Shown here in pieces: positions 54,505 through 63,630 of a stretch of 64,000 nt of DNA; positions within the stretch are counted from its first letter, which is position 1; every line of letters starts with the position of its first letter. A model generated the notes under the pieces. That model was not told where the DNA came from. It made no database searches and worked only from the letters and a program-made list of their open reading frames with translations. The stretch is from DATFVJ01 sp963851085 (GTDB taxonomy: Bacteria > Actinomycetota > Actinomycetes > Streptosporangiales > Streptosporangiaceae): NCBI GenBank assembly GCA_963851085.1, contig CAWKNX010000011.1, forward strand, positions 1-64,000. The letters are read 5' to 3'. The translations under genes and the position numbers were made by a program.

Positions 54505-54545
54505 ACAGGGCGTGGGGTGGCCCGGATGGCCACCCCACGCCCTGT
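54505..54545 (+). terminator. Terminator hairpin after the cold-shock gene
   Basis: ACAGGGCGTGGGGTGGCC (54505-54522) pairs perfectly with 54528-54545 across a five-base loop, about 55 bases after the stop. There is no T-run, as is common in high-GC actinobacteria. Confidence 0.85.
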
Positions 54546-54659
54546 TCGCCTGTAAAAAGGGGATAATTAGCCCTATTCACCTACATGCGGAGCAATTTGG
54601 TGACAGTCACCTCGTCGGCGCGGCCCGCCAAGGTGACGTAACGGGCATACGCTCAAAGA

Positions 54660-54857
54660 ATGTCCTCGAACCGCCCAGACATCGTGCCGGTAGACCCCAC
54701 AGTCCCCAGCAAGTGTCTCTGCGGTGATCAGGCAGACTTCATCGTCGAGACGAAGTGGTTCAGCGGGCGCCGCTCCCGTGATCCGGTGTGTGAGCACCAC
54801 GTCGTGGAGGTCGTAGGAGCCATCATGAAAGAGCAGGCCAAACGCGACGGGCGCTGA
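54660..54857 (+). CDS. Small conserved-looking protein with Cys/His pairs
   Basis: ATG 54660, 65 residues. KCLCGDQADFIVETKWFSGR and RDPVCEHHVVEVVGAIMKEQ place CxC and CxHH motifs that could bind zinc. No strong ribosome site is visible. No family recognised; charge and motif spacing suggest a real protein. Confidence 0.55.
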   Translation: MSSNRPDIVPVDPTVPSKCLCGDQADFIVETKWFSGRRSRDPVCEHHVVEVVGAIMKEQAKRDGR

Positions 54858-54965
54858 CGCGTACCCTCAAGGCCGCCACCAGCCATCCAGGCGGAGAGGA
54901 CGGCGCGCTCACCGCATTCCCGTGCCGAGCGGCCTGCCGCCGCCTCGATCGATGGGAGGCCCGTC

Positions 54966-55361
54966 ATGGACCCAGGCGCTGACATCCCCCGGCCCAGATT
55001 CTCGGTGCGCACCGAAGAGGGCTACACCGTCGTGACGCTCAGCGGCAATCTCGACCTGGCCGGTGCTCCTGTCCTACGTGAGCAATTCCACGGTGTTCTC
55101 GGGCCGCGCACGAACGTGCTCGTCGTAGACCTTTCTGACGTGAGCGGCTGTGATTCGAGCGGACTTGCCGTGCTTGTCGGGACCGGTCGCCGCGCCAGGC
55201 TGTTCGGTGGGGTCCAGCGCCTTGCCGCGCCATCGCCTCCCGTGGCCGCAGTCCTCCACAGCACCGGCCTGAATCGAGGGCTCGACATTTTCCCCACTGT
55301 CGCGGCCGCGGTCATCGGCGCCAGCGAGCTTAAAGGCCGCGCGGACAGGGGGGTGGGATAG
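54966..55361 (+). CDS. STAS-domain anti-sigma-factor antagonist
   Basis: ATG 54966 with GGGAGG about five bases upstream; 131 residues. RFSVRTEEGYTVVTLSGNLD, LAGAPVLREQF and VVDLSDVSGCDSSGLAVLVG are the STAS fold with the DSSG phospho-site. The C-terminus is normal until LDIFPTVAAA, then a short extension (ELKGRADRGVG). It likely switches an anti-sigma kinase; no kinase gene is adjacent, so the partner is elsewhere. Confidence 0.87.
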   Translation: MDPGADIPRPRFSVRTEEGYTVVTLSGNLDLAGAPVLREQFHGVLGPRTNVLVVDLSDVSGCDSSGLAVLVGTGRRARLFGGVQRLAAPSPPVAAVLHSTGLNRGLDIFPTVAAAVIGASELKGRADRGVG

Positions 55362-55430
55362 TGGGCGGGTCATCCGCACCCAGTGGTGGGGCCGGGTGCC
55401 CTGCGACGGGTCCGCCCGGCCTGTGGGCGG

Positions 55431-55510
55431 GCGAGACCGCGGCCGGGCGAGACCGCGGCCGGGCGAGACCGCGGCCGGGCGAGACCGCGGCCGGGCAGGA
55501 CCGCGGCCGG
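55431..55510 (+). repeat. Five tandem 16-bp units (GCGAGACCGCGGCCGG)
   Basis: Four exact copies at 55431-55494 and a variant GCAGGACCGCGGCCGG at 55495-55510. Each unit contains the palindrome CCGCGG. Confidence 0.9.
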
Positions 55511-55640
55511 AGGCCGTGCCTGGATCCCGCGTCGAGGACGGGCTGTGCCTGCCCGGGGACGACCCCGGATCCCCGAAGCTCAGCCAGCCGGGATGCGGGA
55601 CGTGCTTGCCCAGCGCGCCTCCGGTGCGGCGCGAACCTGC

Positions 55641-55679
55641 CTGCCCTGCCCGCCTGCCCTGCCCGCCTGCCCTGCCCGC
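55641..55679 (+). repeat. Three tandem 13-bp units (CTGCCCTGCCCGC)
   Basis: Exact copies at 55641-55653, 55654-55666 and 55667-55679, probably slippage products. Confidence 0.85.
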
Positions 55680-55819
55680 CTGGCCACCTCGCGTGCACCA
55701 GCACACGGCCGAACTGGCGCCGCTCACCATGAACCCGCCACGATGGGGCCCGCGCGTGCGCTTCGCTCCGTGTGCCGGCCGCGCGACAATGCGATATTGA
55801 TCAGGAAGGCAGGCGCGCA

Positions 55820-56119
55820 ATGGACGAGCCAGACGTGTGGGTGGCCAAGGACGACGGCACCGACATCATCCGGGCCAGGTCGATCGTCGGTGTCGGCATC
55901 GACTACAACGGCAACATCACAGCACGGCTGGCCGACCACGAAGCCGCGGTCATTACGCTTGTCACCCATAGCCCGCACCATGATCCGCGCACGCCGGAAG
56001 ACTTTCACCGCCAGCTGATCCGGGTCGTTGCCGAACTGTCCGACGCGGCGGGTGCTTTCATGGTGCGGCCGGTATGCAATGAGCAGCGCGGCTGGCGATG
56101 GATCGCCGAGCCCCTGTAG
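55820..56119 (+). CDS. Hypothetical protein
   Basis: ATG 55820 follows AGGAAGG; 99 residues. DVWVAKDDGTDIIRARSIVG, VGIDYNGNITARLADHEAAV, LVTHSPHHDPRTPEDFHRQL and RPVCNEQRGWRWIAEPL look like an alternating beta/alpha small domain. I do not recognise the family. Codon use is normal for the genome and a family-1 hairpin follows. Confidence 0.6.
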   Translation: MDEPDVWVAKDDGTDIIRARSIVGVGIDYNGNITARLADHEAAVITLVTHSPHHDPRTPEDFHRQLIRVVAELSDAAGAFMVRPVCNEQRGWRWIAEPL

Positions 56120-56432
56120 GCGCATACCAAGATCCCTAACGGCTGCCGCCTGGCGCGCCGCCCGCGGCGCCTTTGACCCACGGCGGCTTTCATGATCGCG
56201 GTAACTTTTCCGCGAATACCGCCGAGAAGTTACCGCGATCATGAAAGCCCGGCGTTGCCCGGGCCGCAGCCATCGCCCGGATCATGATTCATGGCCCGTT
56301 GGGCACCGGATAGGACGCCCGAGGGGCAAGGATCATGAAGATTGCGGCACGCCCGCTGCTCAGCGTGCGCATGCCAGCCGTGGTTGCTCGCGCGCGGTGT
56401 TCGAGGTCGGTTTGGCCGTGTAGAACGGTGGG
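56120..56432. other. Intergenic region with a family-1 hairpin
   Basis: About 310 bases. It holds the hairpin at 56185-56249 and a CTAACGGCTGCCG half-copy of the family-2 arm near 56130. No gene seen. Confidence 0.45.
56185..56249. terminator. Family-1 hairpin, best copy
   Basis: A 23-bp arm, 56185-56207, containing CTTTCATGATCGCGGTAACT, is exactly complementary to 56227-56249 across 19 bases, about 65 bases after a gene stop. Confidence 0.8.
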
Positions 56433-57491
56433 GTGGACCTTGCGCAGGTAGCGGACGAGCTTTACACGCTCGATCCAGCCGAGTTCACGGCGGGCAGGGA
56501 CGAGCGCGCACGCCAGGCACGCGCCGCGGGCGAGAAGGATTTCGCCGAGGCGATCAAGAGACTGCGCCGCCCGACGGTGAGCGCCTCGCTGGTGAACCGC
56601 CTTGTGCGCGAAGCCGCCGACCAGGTGGACGACCTGCTCGAACTTGGTGAGTCACTGCGGGAGGCACAGCAGGCCCTGGCCGGCGACGAGCTGCGCAGCC
56701 TTTCCGCGCGGCGACGGCCGATGATCCATGCGCTCGCCCAGGAGGCAAAGCGGCTGGCGGCCGAGACCGGGCGGGGGGTCAGCGATCAGGTCGAACGCGA
56801 GGTCGAGGTGACGCTGGAGGCGGCACTCGCCGATCCGGCCGCCGCCGACGCGGTGCGATCCGGACGGCTGACTACCGCGCTCGTTTACGCCGGCTTTGGC
56901 GGCGTGGACGTGGCCGATGCCGTGGCTGTCCCGGAAGCGGCCAGTCCGGCGGCACGGCCGGAGCCCGCCCGGAGACATGCCCATGACGCGCCGCCCCACC
57001 ATGCTGCCGAGGCCAGGGCACGAGAGCGGCGGGAGACCGGAGCACGCGAGGGGCGGGAGACCGGAGCCGGGGCACGTGTGCGATACGAGGACGGGGCCGG
57101 GGAACGCGGCGACGCCGAAGCAGCGGCGCGGGAGCGCCGCGAGGCCGAGGCGGCCGCCCTAGAGCAGCGGAAGGCAGAAACCATCGCGCGGGAGATGCGC
57201 GAGGCGGAAGAGGCGGCACAGGATGCCGCGGACGCCCTGGACGACGCCGCACGGCGGGTCGCCGACCTGCGGGCGCAGCGGCAGGCGGCGACGCGGCGGA
57301 TCGAGGAGCTCGAGCAGCGACTCGAACTGGCCCAGACGCATGAGGCCGAGGCGGCCCGCTCGCTGCGGGATGCCGAGCGGAGCCGTGACGCTGCCGCCCG
57401 ATTGGCCGGCGAGGCGCAGCGCCACCTGGCGCGGGCCCGGGCGAAAGCCGAGGCATCGCTGAAGTCGTCCGTACGGCACCCGCCGCCCTGA
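56433..57491 (+). CDS. Coiled-coil hypothetical protein
   Basis: GTG 56433; 352 residues. The N-terminal 170 residues (DELYTLDPAEFTAGRDERAR, IKRLRRPTVSASLVNRLVRE) are a conserved actinobacterial helical region of unknown role. From about 175 to the end the protein is Arg/Glu/Ala-rich coiled coil (EELEQRLELAQTHEAEAARS). There is no membrane helix or signal peptide. It resembles proteins thought to scaffold cytosolic assemblies, which is only a guess. Convergent with the ligase-domain gene. Confidence 0.75.
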   Translation: MDLAQVADELYTLDPAEFTAGRDERARQARAAGEKDFAEAIKRLRRPTVSASLVNRLVREAADQVDDLLELGESLREAQQALAGDELRSLSARRRPMIHALAQEAKRLAAETGRGVSDQVEREVEVTLEAALADPAAADAVRSGRLTTALVYAGFGGVDVADAVAVPEAASPAARPEPARRHAHDAPPHHAAEARARERRETGAREGRETGAGARVRYEDGAGERGDAEAAARERREAEAAALEQRKAETIAREMREAEEAAQDAADALDDAARRVADLRAQRQAATRRIEELEQRLELAQTHEAEAARSLRDAERSRDAAARLAGEAQRHLARARAKAEASLKSSVRHPPP

Positions 57492-57601
57492 AGGTGGCAG
57501 GGGCGCGGGCGCGGCTGCGGGCGGCGGATGGGGATGCGTGCCAGGTTCCGCTGGCGCGACCGGCTGAGCGAGGCGGGCCCTTTGCCGACCACGCGGGTGC
57601 G

Positions 57602-58510
57602 TCAGGCCGGCCCGGTGGCCGGCGTAATCAGTGGCGCGAGCAGGTCGCCGTCGCGGGCCACCCGGTCAAGGACGGTGTCACTGGTGAACATCAAGTCGTC
57701 CGGGCGCTGGCACTGTGCGACTTCGTCCCAGGTGACCGGGGTGGACACGGTAGGCCTGGCCGTGGCACGAAGCGAGTACGGCGCGACGGTGGTCTTGGCC
57801 GCGTTGTTCTGGCTCCAGTCGATGAATACCTTGCCTGGGCGCAGCGTCTTGCTCATCCGTGACACCACCAGGCCGGGATGGGCCTGCTCGAGGTGGCCGG
57901 CGAGGGCGCGGGCAAGGTCACTGGCACTGTCAGAGGTCATCCCGGCCAGCGCGGCGTACAGCTGCAGGCCCTTGCCGCCGGACGTCTTAGCCAGCGGTTG
58001 CAGTCCGACCTGCTCGAGAAGCGGCCGCAGGAGGAGCGCAACTCGGCAGCAGTCGGCCAGGTTCGCGGGCGCTCCGGGATCGAGGTCGAAGACAAGCAGG
58101 TCGGGTTCGCCAATGTGCGGCAGCCGCCACATCGGAGTGTGGATCTCCAGGTCGGCGAGGTTGGCCGTCCAGATCAGGGTCGGCAGGTCCCCTGCCACGA
58201 CATATTGCACGGTTTCCCGGGGCTTGGTCGAGCCCGGTGAGGCGATCCGCGCGGTGGGCACCCACGGCGGCCGGTGACTCGGGGCGTTCTTCTCGTAGAA
58301 GTAAGCGCGGTGCACGCCGTTTGGGTACCGCTTGAGCGTCAGCGGCCGCCCGGCGATATGCGGCAGCAGTACCGGGGCGATGCGCCGGTAATAGTCGATT
58401 ACCTGGCCCTTGGTGAACCCAGTCTCGGGGTAGAGCACCTTGTCCAGGTTCGTCAGCGTGAGCGTGCGGCCCTCGACCTCGACCCGTATCTTCTGCGCGT
58501 CAGCGTTCAC
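57602..58510 (-). CDS. LigD-type polymerase (PrimPol) domain protein
   Basis: ATG 58510, 302 residues, a stand-alone LigD polymerase domain. LTLTNLDKVLYPETGFTKGQ, LKRYPNGVHRAYFYEKNAP, the metal-binding LLVFDLDPGAPA, and KTSGGKGLQLYAAL define it. In non-homologous end joining this domain fills gaps with ribonucleotides during Ku-LigD repair. Ku and ligase genes are not in the window. It is annotated in many genomes as non-homologous end-joining DNA ligase although it has no ligase domain. Confidence 0.93.
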   Translation of the reverse strand: MNADAQKIRVEVEGRTLTLTNLDKVLYPETGFTKGQVIDYYRRIAPVLLPHIAGRPLTLKRYPNGVHRAYFYEKNAPSHRPPWVPTARIASPGSTKPRETVQYVVAGDLPTLIWTANLADLEIHTPMWRLPHIGEPDLLVFDLDPGAPANLADCCRVALLLRPLLEQVGLQPLAKTSGGKGLQLYAALAGMTSDSASDLARALAGHLEQAHPGLVVSRMSKTLRPGKVFIDWSQNNAAKTTVAPYSLRATARPTVSTPVTWDEVAQCQRPDDLMFTSDTVLDRVARDGDLLAPLITPATGPA

Positions 58511-58667
58511 GCCACCTCCGCCGGCTCCCGCCCGATTTCATGGGTCGCACTGCCAGCACGGCCGGCACCATCGGCATGCCCTCATCCTCCACGATCATGC
58601 CGAACGACAGCGCGGGACGGCACGCCCGCGCGATCTGGCCCGCTCACGCACCTCGCATGCCCGGGCA

Positions 58668-58985
58668 CCAACGCCCGCGCACCAACGCCCGGGCACCAAC
58701 GCCCGGGCACCAACGCCCCGGGCACCAACGCCCGGGCACCAACGCCCGCGACCAACGCCCGCGACCAACGCCCGCGACCAACGCCCGGGCACCAACGCCC
58801 GGGCACCAACGCCCGCGACCAACGCCCGCGACCAACGCCCGCGACCAACGCCCGGGCACCAACGCCCGCGACCGACGCCCGGGCACCTGCTGCGCCCCGG
58901 CACCAAACAGGCCCGTGCGCCCGCTGAGCCCGGGCACCAGCTGCGCCTCGGCACCGAACACGCCCGGGCACCAGCACCTACCACG
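58668..58985. repeat. Minisatellite of 13/14-bp units (ACCAACGCCCGGGC-like)
   Basis: About 20 degenerate copies of a 13-bp (GACCAACGCCCGC) or 14-bp (GCACCAACGCCCGG) unit fill the region between the ligase-domain gene and the DinB-like gene. Long frames crossing it on both strands are repeat artefacts, not genes. Confidence 0.88.
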
Positions 58986-59048
58986 CCCGTACCCCAGCTA
59001 CGCCCGCGCACGAACCACCGGGCGCGTAGGCGGCCGCAGTGTGGCCGC

Positions 59049-59558
59049 CTACGCGCGCTGCGCGAGACCGCGGACGTAGGCCGCCTGACCGGCATGCTGC
59101 AGATCGTCGGAAATCACGCTGACCAGCCGGGCGCCGAGCGTCACCGGCGGATCCCACGACGTGTCCACGATGCGGCCGAGGTCGGCGTCGGCGAGGCCCT
59201 TCACGAAGCGGATGCTCTCCTGGTAGACCGCGTCGTGGTAGCCGGTAAGCAGTTCGCCGGATTCCACCTGGACCGCCGCGACGTCGTCGGATCCATGCCC
59301 GTATCCGGTGGCCGAGGGGTCGAAAGGCAACCCAAACCGTTCCGCCCAGCCCTTCGACATCCAGACCTGGCTGGTCCCGGCGACGTCCGCGAGATGGTCG
59401 TCCTGGATTCGCGTCAGATGCCAGACCAGCCAGGCGATCGAATTCGCCTGGCTGCCCGGGCGGAAAGCCAGTTCGCTGGGGTTCCTGCCGTCGACCACCT
59501 CGTGGACGATGCCACGGATTCTGCCGAACGCGTCGACGAGCACATCAGCAGCGGTCAT
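59049..59558 (-). CDS. DinB/DUF664-family protein (mycothiol-transferase-like)
   Basis: ATG 59558 with GGGGG upstream; 169 residues. LVDAFGRIRGIVHEVVDGRN, SIAWLVWHLTRIQDDHLADV (first metal His), and VISDDLQHAGQAAYVRGLA (last His) are typical of DUF664. This group uses or transfers bacillithiol or mycothiol or acts on small toxins. The N-terminal extension to 59666 has no homology and was left out. Confidence 0.87.
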   Translation of the reverse strand: MTAADVLVDAFGRIRGIVHEVVDGRNPSELAFRPGSQANSIAWLVWHLTRIQDDHLADVAGTSQVWMSKGWAERFGLPFDPSATGYGHGSDDVAAVQVESGELLTGYHDAVYQESIRFVKGLADADLGRIVDTSWDPPVTLGARLVSVISDDLQHAGQAAYVRGLAQRA

Positions 59559-59978
59559 GCGGAGCCCCCTACGGCGCGGGATACCTGCTGAGCATTGTCC
59601 CATGTGCCCTTTCGCGCGGCCGTCCGGGCCATCTGACGGTGCGCCATGCGGCCTGCTCAGGCGCATCCGCGCAGCCGTTCAGGAGGGAAGGCCGCCACGT
59701 CGAAAGCCGGTCGGCTGACGGTCTGTGCGGGGTCCGTTGAGCGGACGGCGTCCAGGTGGTGCGTCGCAAGGCCGTGCTTGTTCCGGGGAGCGCGTCGTGG
59801 TTCCCGGGCGCGACGACGGGCAGCGCCGCGAGGTGCCCGGCTGGGCGCTGTCGTGGACCACAGAGCCGAACAGACCCCTCTTGCAGCACTCCCGCAGGAG
59901 TGGTGCGCGGGGCGCGGGTCCATTGCCGGGACTCTTGACGGCACCGCGCCACGGAGTGAAAATGAGCCGGTCCCAAGG

Positions 59979-59992
59979 TGGAATCGGTTCCA
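59979..59992. promoter_or_regulatory. LacI-type operator before the LacI-family gene
   Basis: TGGAATCGGTTCCA has the central CG and near-symmetric arms of LacI-family operators (one mismatch), 36 bases before the regulator start. It suggests autoregulation. Confidence 0.7.
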
Positions 59993-60028
59993 ACTAACTA
60001 GCCGATTCCGGGTCAAGAGGTGTTCCGT

Positions 60029-61219
60029 ATGGGAGCTGCGCGCCGAGCGACCATCGCTGATGTGGCCGCACAGGCCGGCGTGGGCGTTGGCACGGTTTCG
60101 CGTGTCCTCAACGGGGGAGCGAACGTGCGGGAGGCGACGCGCAGGAAAGTGCTCGAGGTCATGGGACGCCTTGGCTACCGGCCGAGTCATCTGGCGGCCG
60201 CTCTTTCGCGCGGGACGCCGCGCACGGTCGCCGTCGTCGTGCCGTTTGTGACCCGGCCGTCGGCGGTGATCAGGCTCGCGGGCGCGCTGGCGGTGTTCGA
60301 CGAGCGTGGGTACGACGCGGTCGTGTGCAACGTCGAGACGCCGCAGCAGCGGGACAGGCACCTGCAAGCCCTGGTGGCGAGGCATCGCGCTGACGGGGTG
60401 GTCGTGGTGTCGCTCCGCCTCGCCGAGCGGCACCTGATCTCCTTCGAGCAGGCCAGCGTCCCGCTCGTCATGGTCGACGCCGAGGCGCCAGGCGTGCCGC
60501 GGACGGTGATCGACGACATTCTCGGGGGCAGGCTGGCAGCCGAGTACCTGCTCTCCCTCGGGCATCGGCGGATCGGTTTTGTCGGCGACAGCGCCACTGG
60601 CGGCGCGGGCGTGGATCTGGATCTGGATCTGGCCTTCGTCTCGTCGAGGCGGCGCCATGACGGATATCGTCGTGCGCTGCGCACGGCGGGAATCGCATAT
60701 GACCCTGCCCTGGTGAAGTGCGGCCCGCACCATGCGGCGGTGGCGGCGGATCTCGCCGCCCGTCTGCTCGCGTTGCCGAGCCCGCCGTCGGCGATCTTCG
60801 CGGCGTCCGACACGCAGGCAATCGGCGTGCTTGCCGCCGCCGACCGGTCGGGTTTCCGCGTGCCGGATCAGCTCTCCGTGATCGGCTTCGACGACATCGA
60901 GGCCGCGGCGCTGCACGGTCTGAGCACGGTCCGCCAGCCGCTGGAACGCAGCGGCGCGGAAGGCGCACGGCGCCTGTGCGCCCTGCTGAGCGGCGCGCCC
61001 GTGCGGCCGATGCGCCAGGAGCTTGCGCTGGAGGTCGTGCGGCGTTCGAGCTGCGCGGGGTTGCGGCAGCCGGCCGTAGCCTCGGCGACCCGCGCTTCCT
61101 ATCCAGCGCATGCGGCCGGAGTCCGGGCAGGCGCCGCCCGGCGGCATTTTCGCCACCACCACCCGAGAACGGTTCTTCACGACCACCCGACAACAGTTGG
61201 CCGGATGAGCAGCAGATAA
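60029..61219 (+). CDS. LacI-family transcriptional regulator
   Basis: ATG 60029 behind AAGAGGTG; 396 residues. The N-terminal HTH is TIADVAAQAGVGVGTVSRVL, NGGANVREATRRKVLEVMGR, with hinge RPSHLAAALSRG. The sensor domain shows VDAEAPGVPRTVIDDILGGR, LGHRRIGFVGD and FAASDTQAIGVLAAADRSGF, all sugar-binding LacI features. The last 50 residues (after VVRRSSCAG) are low in homology. It should repress the following sugar ABC operon and itself. Confidence 0.92.
   Translation: MGAARRATIADVAAQAGVGVGTVSRVLNGGANVREATRRKVLEVMGRLGYRPSHLAAALSRGTPRTVAVVVPFVTRPSAVIRLAGALAVFDERGYDAVVCNVETPQQRDRHLQALVARHRADGVVVVSLRLAERHLISFEQASVPLVMVDAEAPGVPRTVIDDILGGRLAAEYLLSLGHRRIGFVGDSATGGAGVDLDLDLAFVSSRRRHDGYRRALRTAGIAYDPALVKCGPHHAAVAADLAARLLALPSPPSAIFAASDTQAIGVLAAADRSGFRVPDQLSVIGFDDIEAAALHGLSTVRQPLERSGAEGARRLCALLSGAPVRPMRQELALEVVRRSSCAGLRQPAVASATRASYPAHAAGVRAGAARRHFRHHHPRTVLHDHPTTVGRMSSR
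61166..61176. promoter_or_regulatory. Possible LacI-type site before the ABC operon
   Basis: AGAACGGTTCT, an odd palindrome with CG at centre, 75-85 bases before the solute-binding-protein start. It lies inside the 3' end of the LacI gene. It is shorter than the 59979 site and less certain. Confidence 0.4.
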
Positions 61220-61249
61220 CCGGTCGGCACATATTGCGCTGGAGGGAAG

Positions 61250-62626
61250 ATGATGGGTGACGGCGCCCACGAGGTCACTTCTCCGCGTCGCGGCCGCGCC
61301 ATAGCGGTCCGCCGAGCCGGTTCCGGCGTCAGACGGCCCGGTTACCGTTCCCGTGGGCCGCACCGTCCGCACCGCCTGGTCGCGATGTTCGCCGGCGCCT
61401 TCCTCGCCGCGTCGGCGCTGGCCGCGTGCGGCAGCAGCAGCGCGAGCAGCGGTCCAGCCACGCTGAACTTCTACTACCCCAATGACCCCTCGGGCGCCAT
61501 CCAGCATGCCGCTAATACCTGCGGCGCCCAGAGCGGCGGCAAGTACATCATCTCGTACAACAAGCTTCCCGCCGACGCGGACGGGCAGCGCGAGCAGATG
61601 GTCCAGCGGCTCGCCGCCGCTGACCCCTCGATGGACATCCTTGCCCTGGATGTGACGTGGGAGGCCGAGTTCGCCGAGGCAGGCTGGATCCTGCCGTGGA
61701 CCGGAACCTACGCGCAGCAGGCATCCGCCGGCACGCTCAAGGTGCCCCTGAACACCGCTATCTGGCACGGCAAGCTCTACGCGGCGCCCGACACCAGCAA
61801 CACCCAGCTGCTGTGGTACCGCTCCGACCTGGTGCCGAACCCGCCCACGACCTGGGACCAGATGATCAACGATGCGATCCAGCTGGCGAAGGAGGGCAAG
61901 CCGCACCTGATCGAGATCCAGGGTGCGCAGTACGAGGGTGTCGTCGTCTGGTTCAACACGTTGGTGGCCAGCGCGGGCGGGAGCATCCTCACACCAGACG
62001 CGCAGCACGTCTCGTTGGGTGCGCCCGCGGTCCGGGCGCTGTCGATTATGAAGCGGCTCGCCACCTCTCCGGCGGCGGATCAGTCCCTGTCGGTGCAGAA
62101 GGAGGACCAGAACCGGCTCGGTATGGAGGCGGGCAAGGCGGCGTTCGAGCTGAACTACCCGTACGTCTACCCTTCGATGAAGGGCGATCAGCCGAATCTG
62201 TTCAAGAACTTCAAGTGGACGCTGTACCCGAGGGTTAACGCGAACGAGCCTGCCCACGTGACGATCGGCGGCATCGACCTCGCGATCAGCCGGTATACCC
62301 AGCACTCCAATCTCGCCTTCCAGGCCGCGCTGTGCATACGCGACAGCGCCAACCAGTTGATCGCCGCGACCAAGGGCGGCCTGCCGCCGACGATCGCCAG
62401 CCTGTACAACAATCCAGCGCTGTTCCCCGACTACCCGTTCCACGCGGACATCCTGGCGGCGCTGCAAACCGCGAGCGTGCGGCCGAAGACTCCCGCCTAC
62501 CAGAACATATCCATCGTCGTCTCCCACCTCGTGTCGCCCCCGGCCGGGATCAATCCCGCGAGCACGGAGAAGACGATGGCCAGCCAGATCAACGACGCCC
62601 TCCAGTCGAAGGGCCTGATTCCATGA
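61250..62626 (+). CDS. Sugar ABC transporter solute-binding lipoprotein (LpqY/ThuE-like)
   Basis: ATG 61250 with GGAGGG three bases before (ATG 61253 also possible); 458 residues. After a long basic start comes a lipoprotein signal ending LAASALAACGSSSASS, with the lipid Cys in LAAC. The family-1 binding-protein core follows: LNFYYPNDPSGAIQHAANTC, DVTWEAEFAEAGWILPW, APDTSNTQLLWYRSDLV, GGIDLAISRYTQHSNLAF. LpqY homologues bind trehalose or related disaccharides; the exact sugar is inferred. First gene of the operon. Confidence 0.9.
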   Translation: MMGDGAHEVTSPRRGRAIAVRRAGSGVRRPGYRSRGPHRPHRLVAMFAGAFLAASALAACGSSSASSGPATLNFYYPNDPSGAIQHAANTCGAQSGGKYIISYNKLPADADGQREQMVQRLAAADPSMDILALDVTWEAEFAEAGWILPWTGTYAQQASAGTLKVPLNTAIWHGKLYAAPDTSNTQLLWYRSDLVPNPPTTWDQMINDAIQLAKEGKPHLIEIQGAQYEGVVVWFNTLVASAGGSILTPDAQHVSLGAPAVRALSIMKRLATSPAADQSLSVQKEDQNRLGMEAGKAAFELNYPYVYPSMKGDQPNLFKNFKWTLYPRVNANEPAHVTIGGIDLAISRYTQHSNLAFQAALCIRDSANQLIAATKGGLPPTIASLYNNPALFPDYPFHADILAALQTASVRPKTPAYQNISIVVSHLVSPPAGINPASTEKTMASQINDALQSKGLIP

Positions 62627-62674
62627 CCTCCCGGGCGGCCGTCCCGGCCGCGGCCGCGAGAAAGGTAGGGGCCG

Positions 62675-63623
62675 ATGACCACTAACACGCAGACGGTCGC
62701 CGCCGAGGAGACCCGGGCCGCAGAGCGCAAGCACCGTCGGCAGTTGTCGGAGGGTGCGCGGGCCGAGCGCAGGCTCGGCTGGCTGCTCTGCGCCCCGGCG
62801 GTGATCGTGATGATCGCGGTGGCGGCGTACCCGATCATCTACGCCGTCTATCTGTCGCTGCAGCGCTACGACCTGCGCTTCCCCAACCTGGCCCACTTCA
62901 TCGGGTTTAGCAACTACGGGGCGGTGCTCACCTCGTACTACTGGTGGCACGCGCTGGGGGTGACATTGCTCATCACCGTCGTCTCGGTCGCGATCGAACT
63001 GGTGCTCGGCATGCTGCTCGCGCTGCTCATGTACCGTACGCTCTTCGGCCGCGGCAGCGTACGCACCGCCATCCTCATGCCGTACGGCATCGTGACCGTC
63101 GCCGCGGCATTCAGCTGGCAGTATGCGTGGACGCCGAGCGAGGGTTACCTGTCGGCGCTGTTCGGCAACGGCGCGCCGCTGACGAAGACGGGCACGGCCA
63201 TCGCGGTCATCATCCTCGCGGAGGTATGGAAGACCACGCCGTTCATGGCGCTGCTGCTGATGGCGGGCCTGTCGCTGGTCCCTGAGGACCTGCAGAAAGC
63301 GGCCAAGGTGGACGGCGCGACCGCATGGCAGCGCTTCTTCCGTATCACCCTGCCGCTGATGAAACCGGCGATCCTGGTCGCGTTGCTGTTCCGGACGCTC
63401 GACGCGTTCAGGATCTTCGACAACATCTTCATCCTGACGCAGGGTGGCAATGGCACCTACTCGGTTTCGATCCTCGGTTACGACAACCTCTTCATCGGCG
63501 CTGAACCTCGGCATCGGGTCGGCGATCTCCGTCCTGATCTTCATCTGCGTCGCGATCATCGCGTTCCTGTTCATCTGGGGATTCGGCGCGGCCGTACCTG
63601 GCACGACGACACCGGGAAAGTGA
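62675..63623 (+). pseudogene. Sugar ABC transporter permease (SugA-like) with one frameshift
   Basis: ATG 62675, MTTNTQTVAAEETRAAERKH, then membrane helices WLLCAPAVIVMIAVAAYPII and others, and the EAA loop AAKVDGATAWQRFFRITLPL. Near 63503 the frame leaves the family pattern: the other frame continues LNLGIGSAISVLIFICVAII, AFLFIWGFG and stops at 63623. One extra G in ATCGGCGCTG explains it. The rest is intact, so either the gene was recently broken or the sequence has an error. Confidence 0.85.
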
Positions 63624-63630
63624 GGCACTG

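Larger units (their letters stand above)
55362..55819. other. Repeat-rich intergenic region
   Basis: About 460 bases with no supported gene. It contains five 16-bp units at 55431-55510 and three 13-bp units at 55641-55679, both listed separately. Frames through it are shadows. Confidence 0.5.

Noticed and set aside
39266..56249. CRISPR array
   Set aside because: The repeated elements are inverted, widely spaced singletons after genes, not direct repeats with regular spacers; no cas genes are present.
58582..59095. Repeat proteins encoded by the minisatellite (GVGARALVPGR-like or TNARAPTPGHQRP-like)
   Set aside because: All frames are products of 13/14-bp units with changing frame; no start signals or known repeat family.
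59657..63628. 1323-codon minus-strand frame across the LacI and ABC genes
   Set aside because: It is an Arg/Gln/Asp/His-rich shadow of GC-rich coding sequence on the other strand; the plus-strand genes have full domains.
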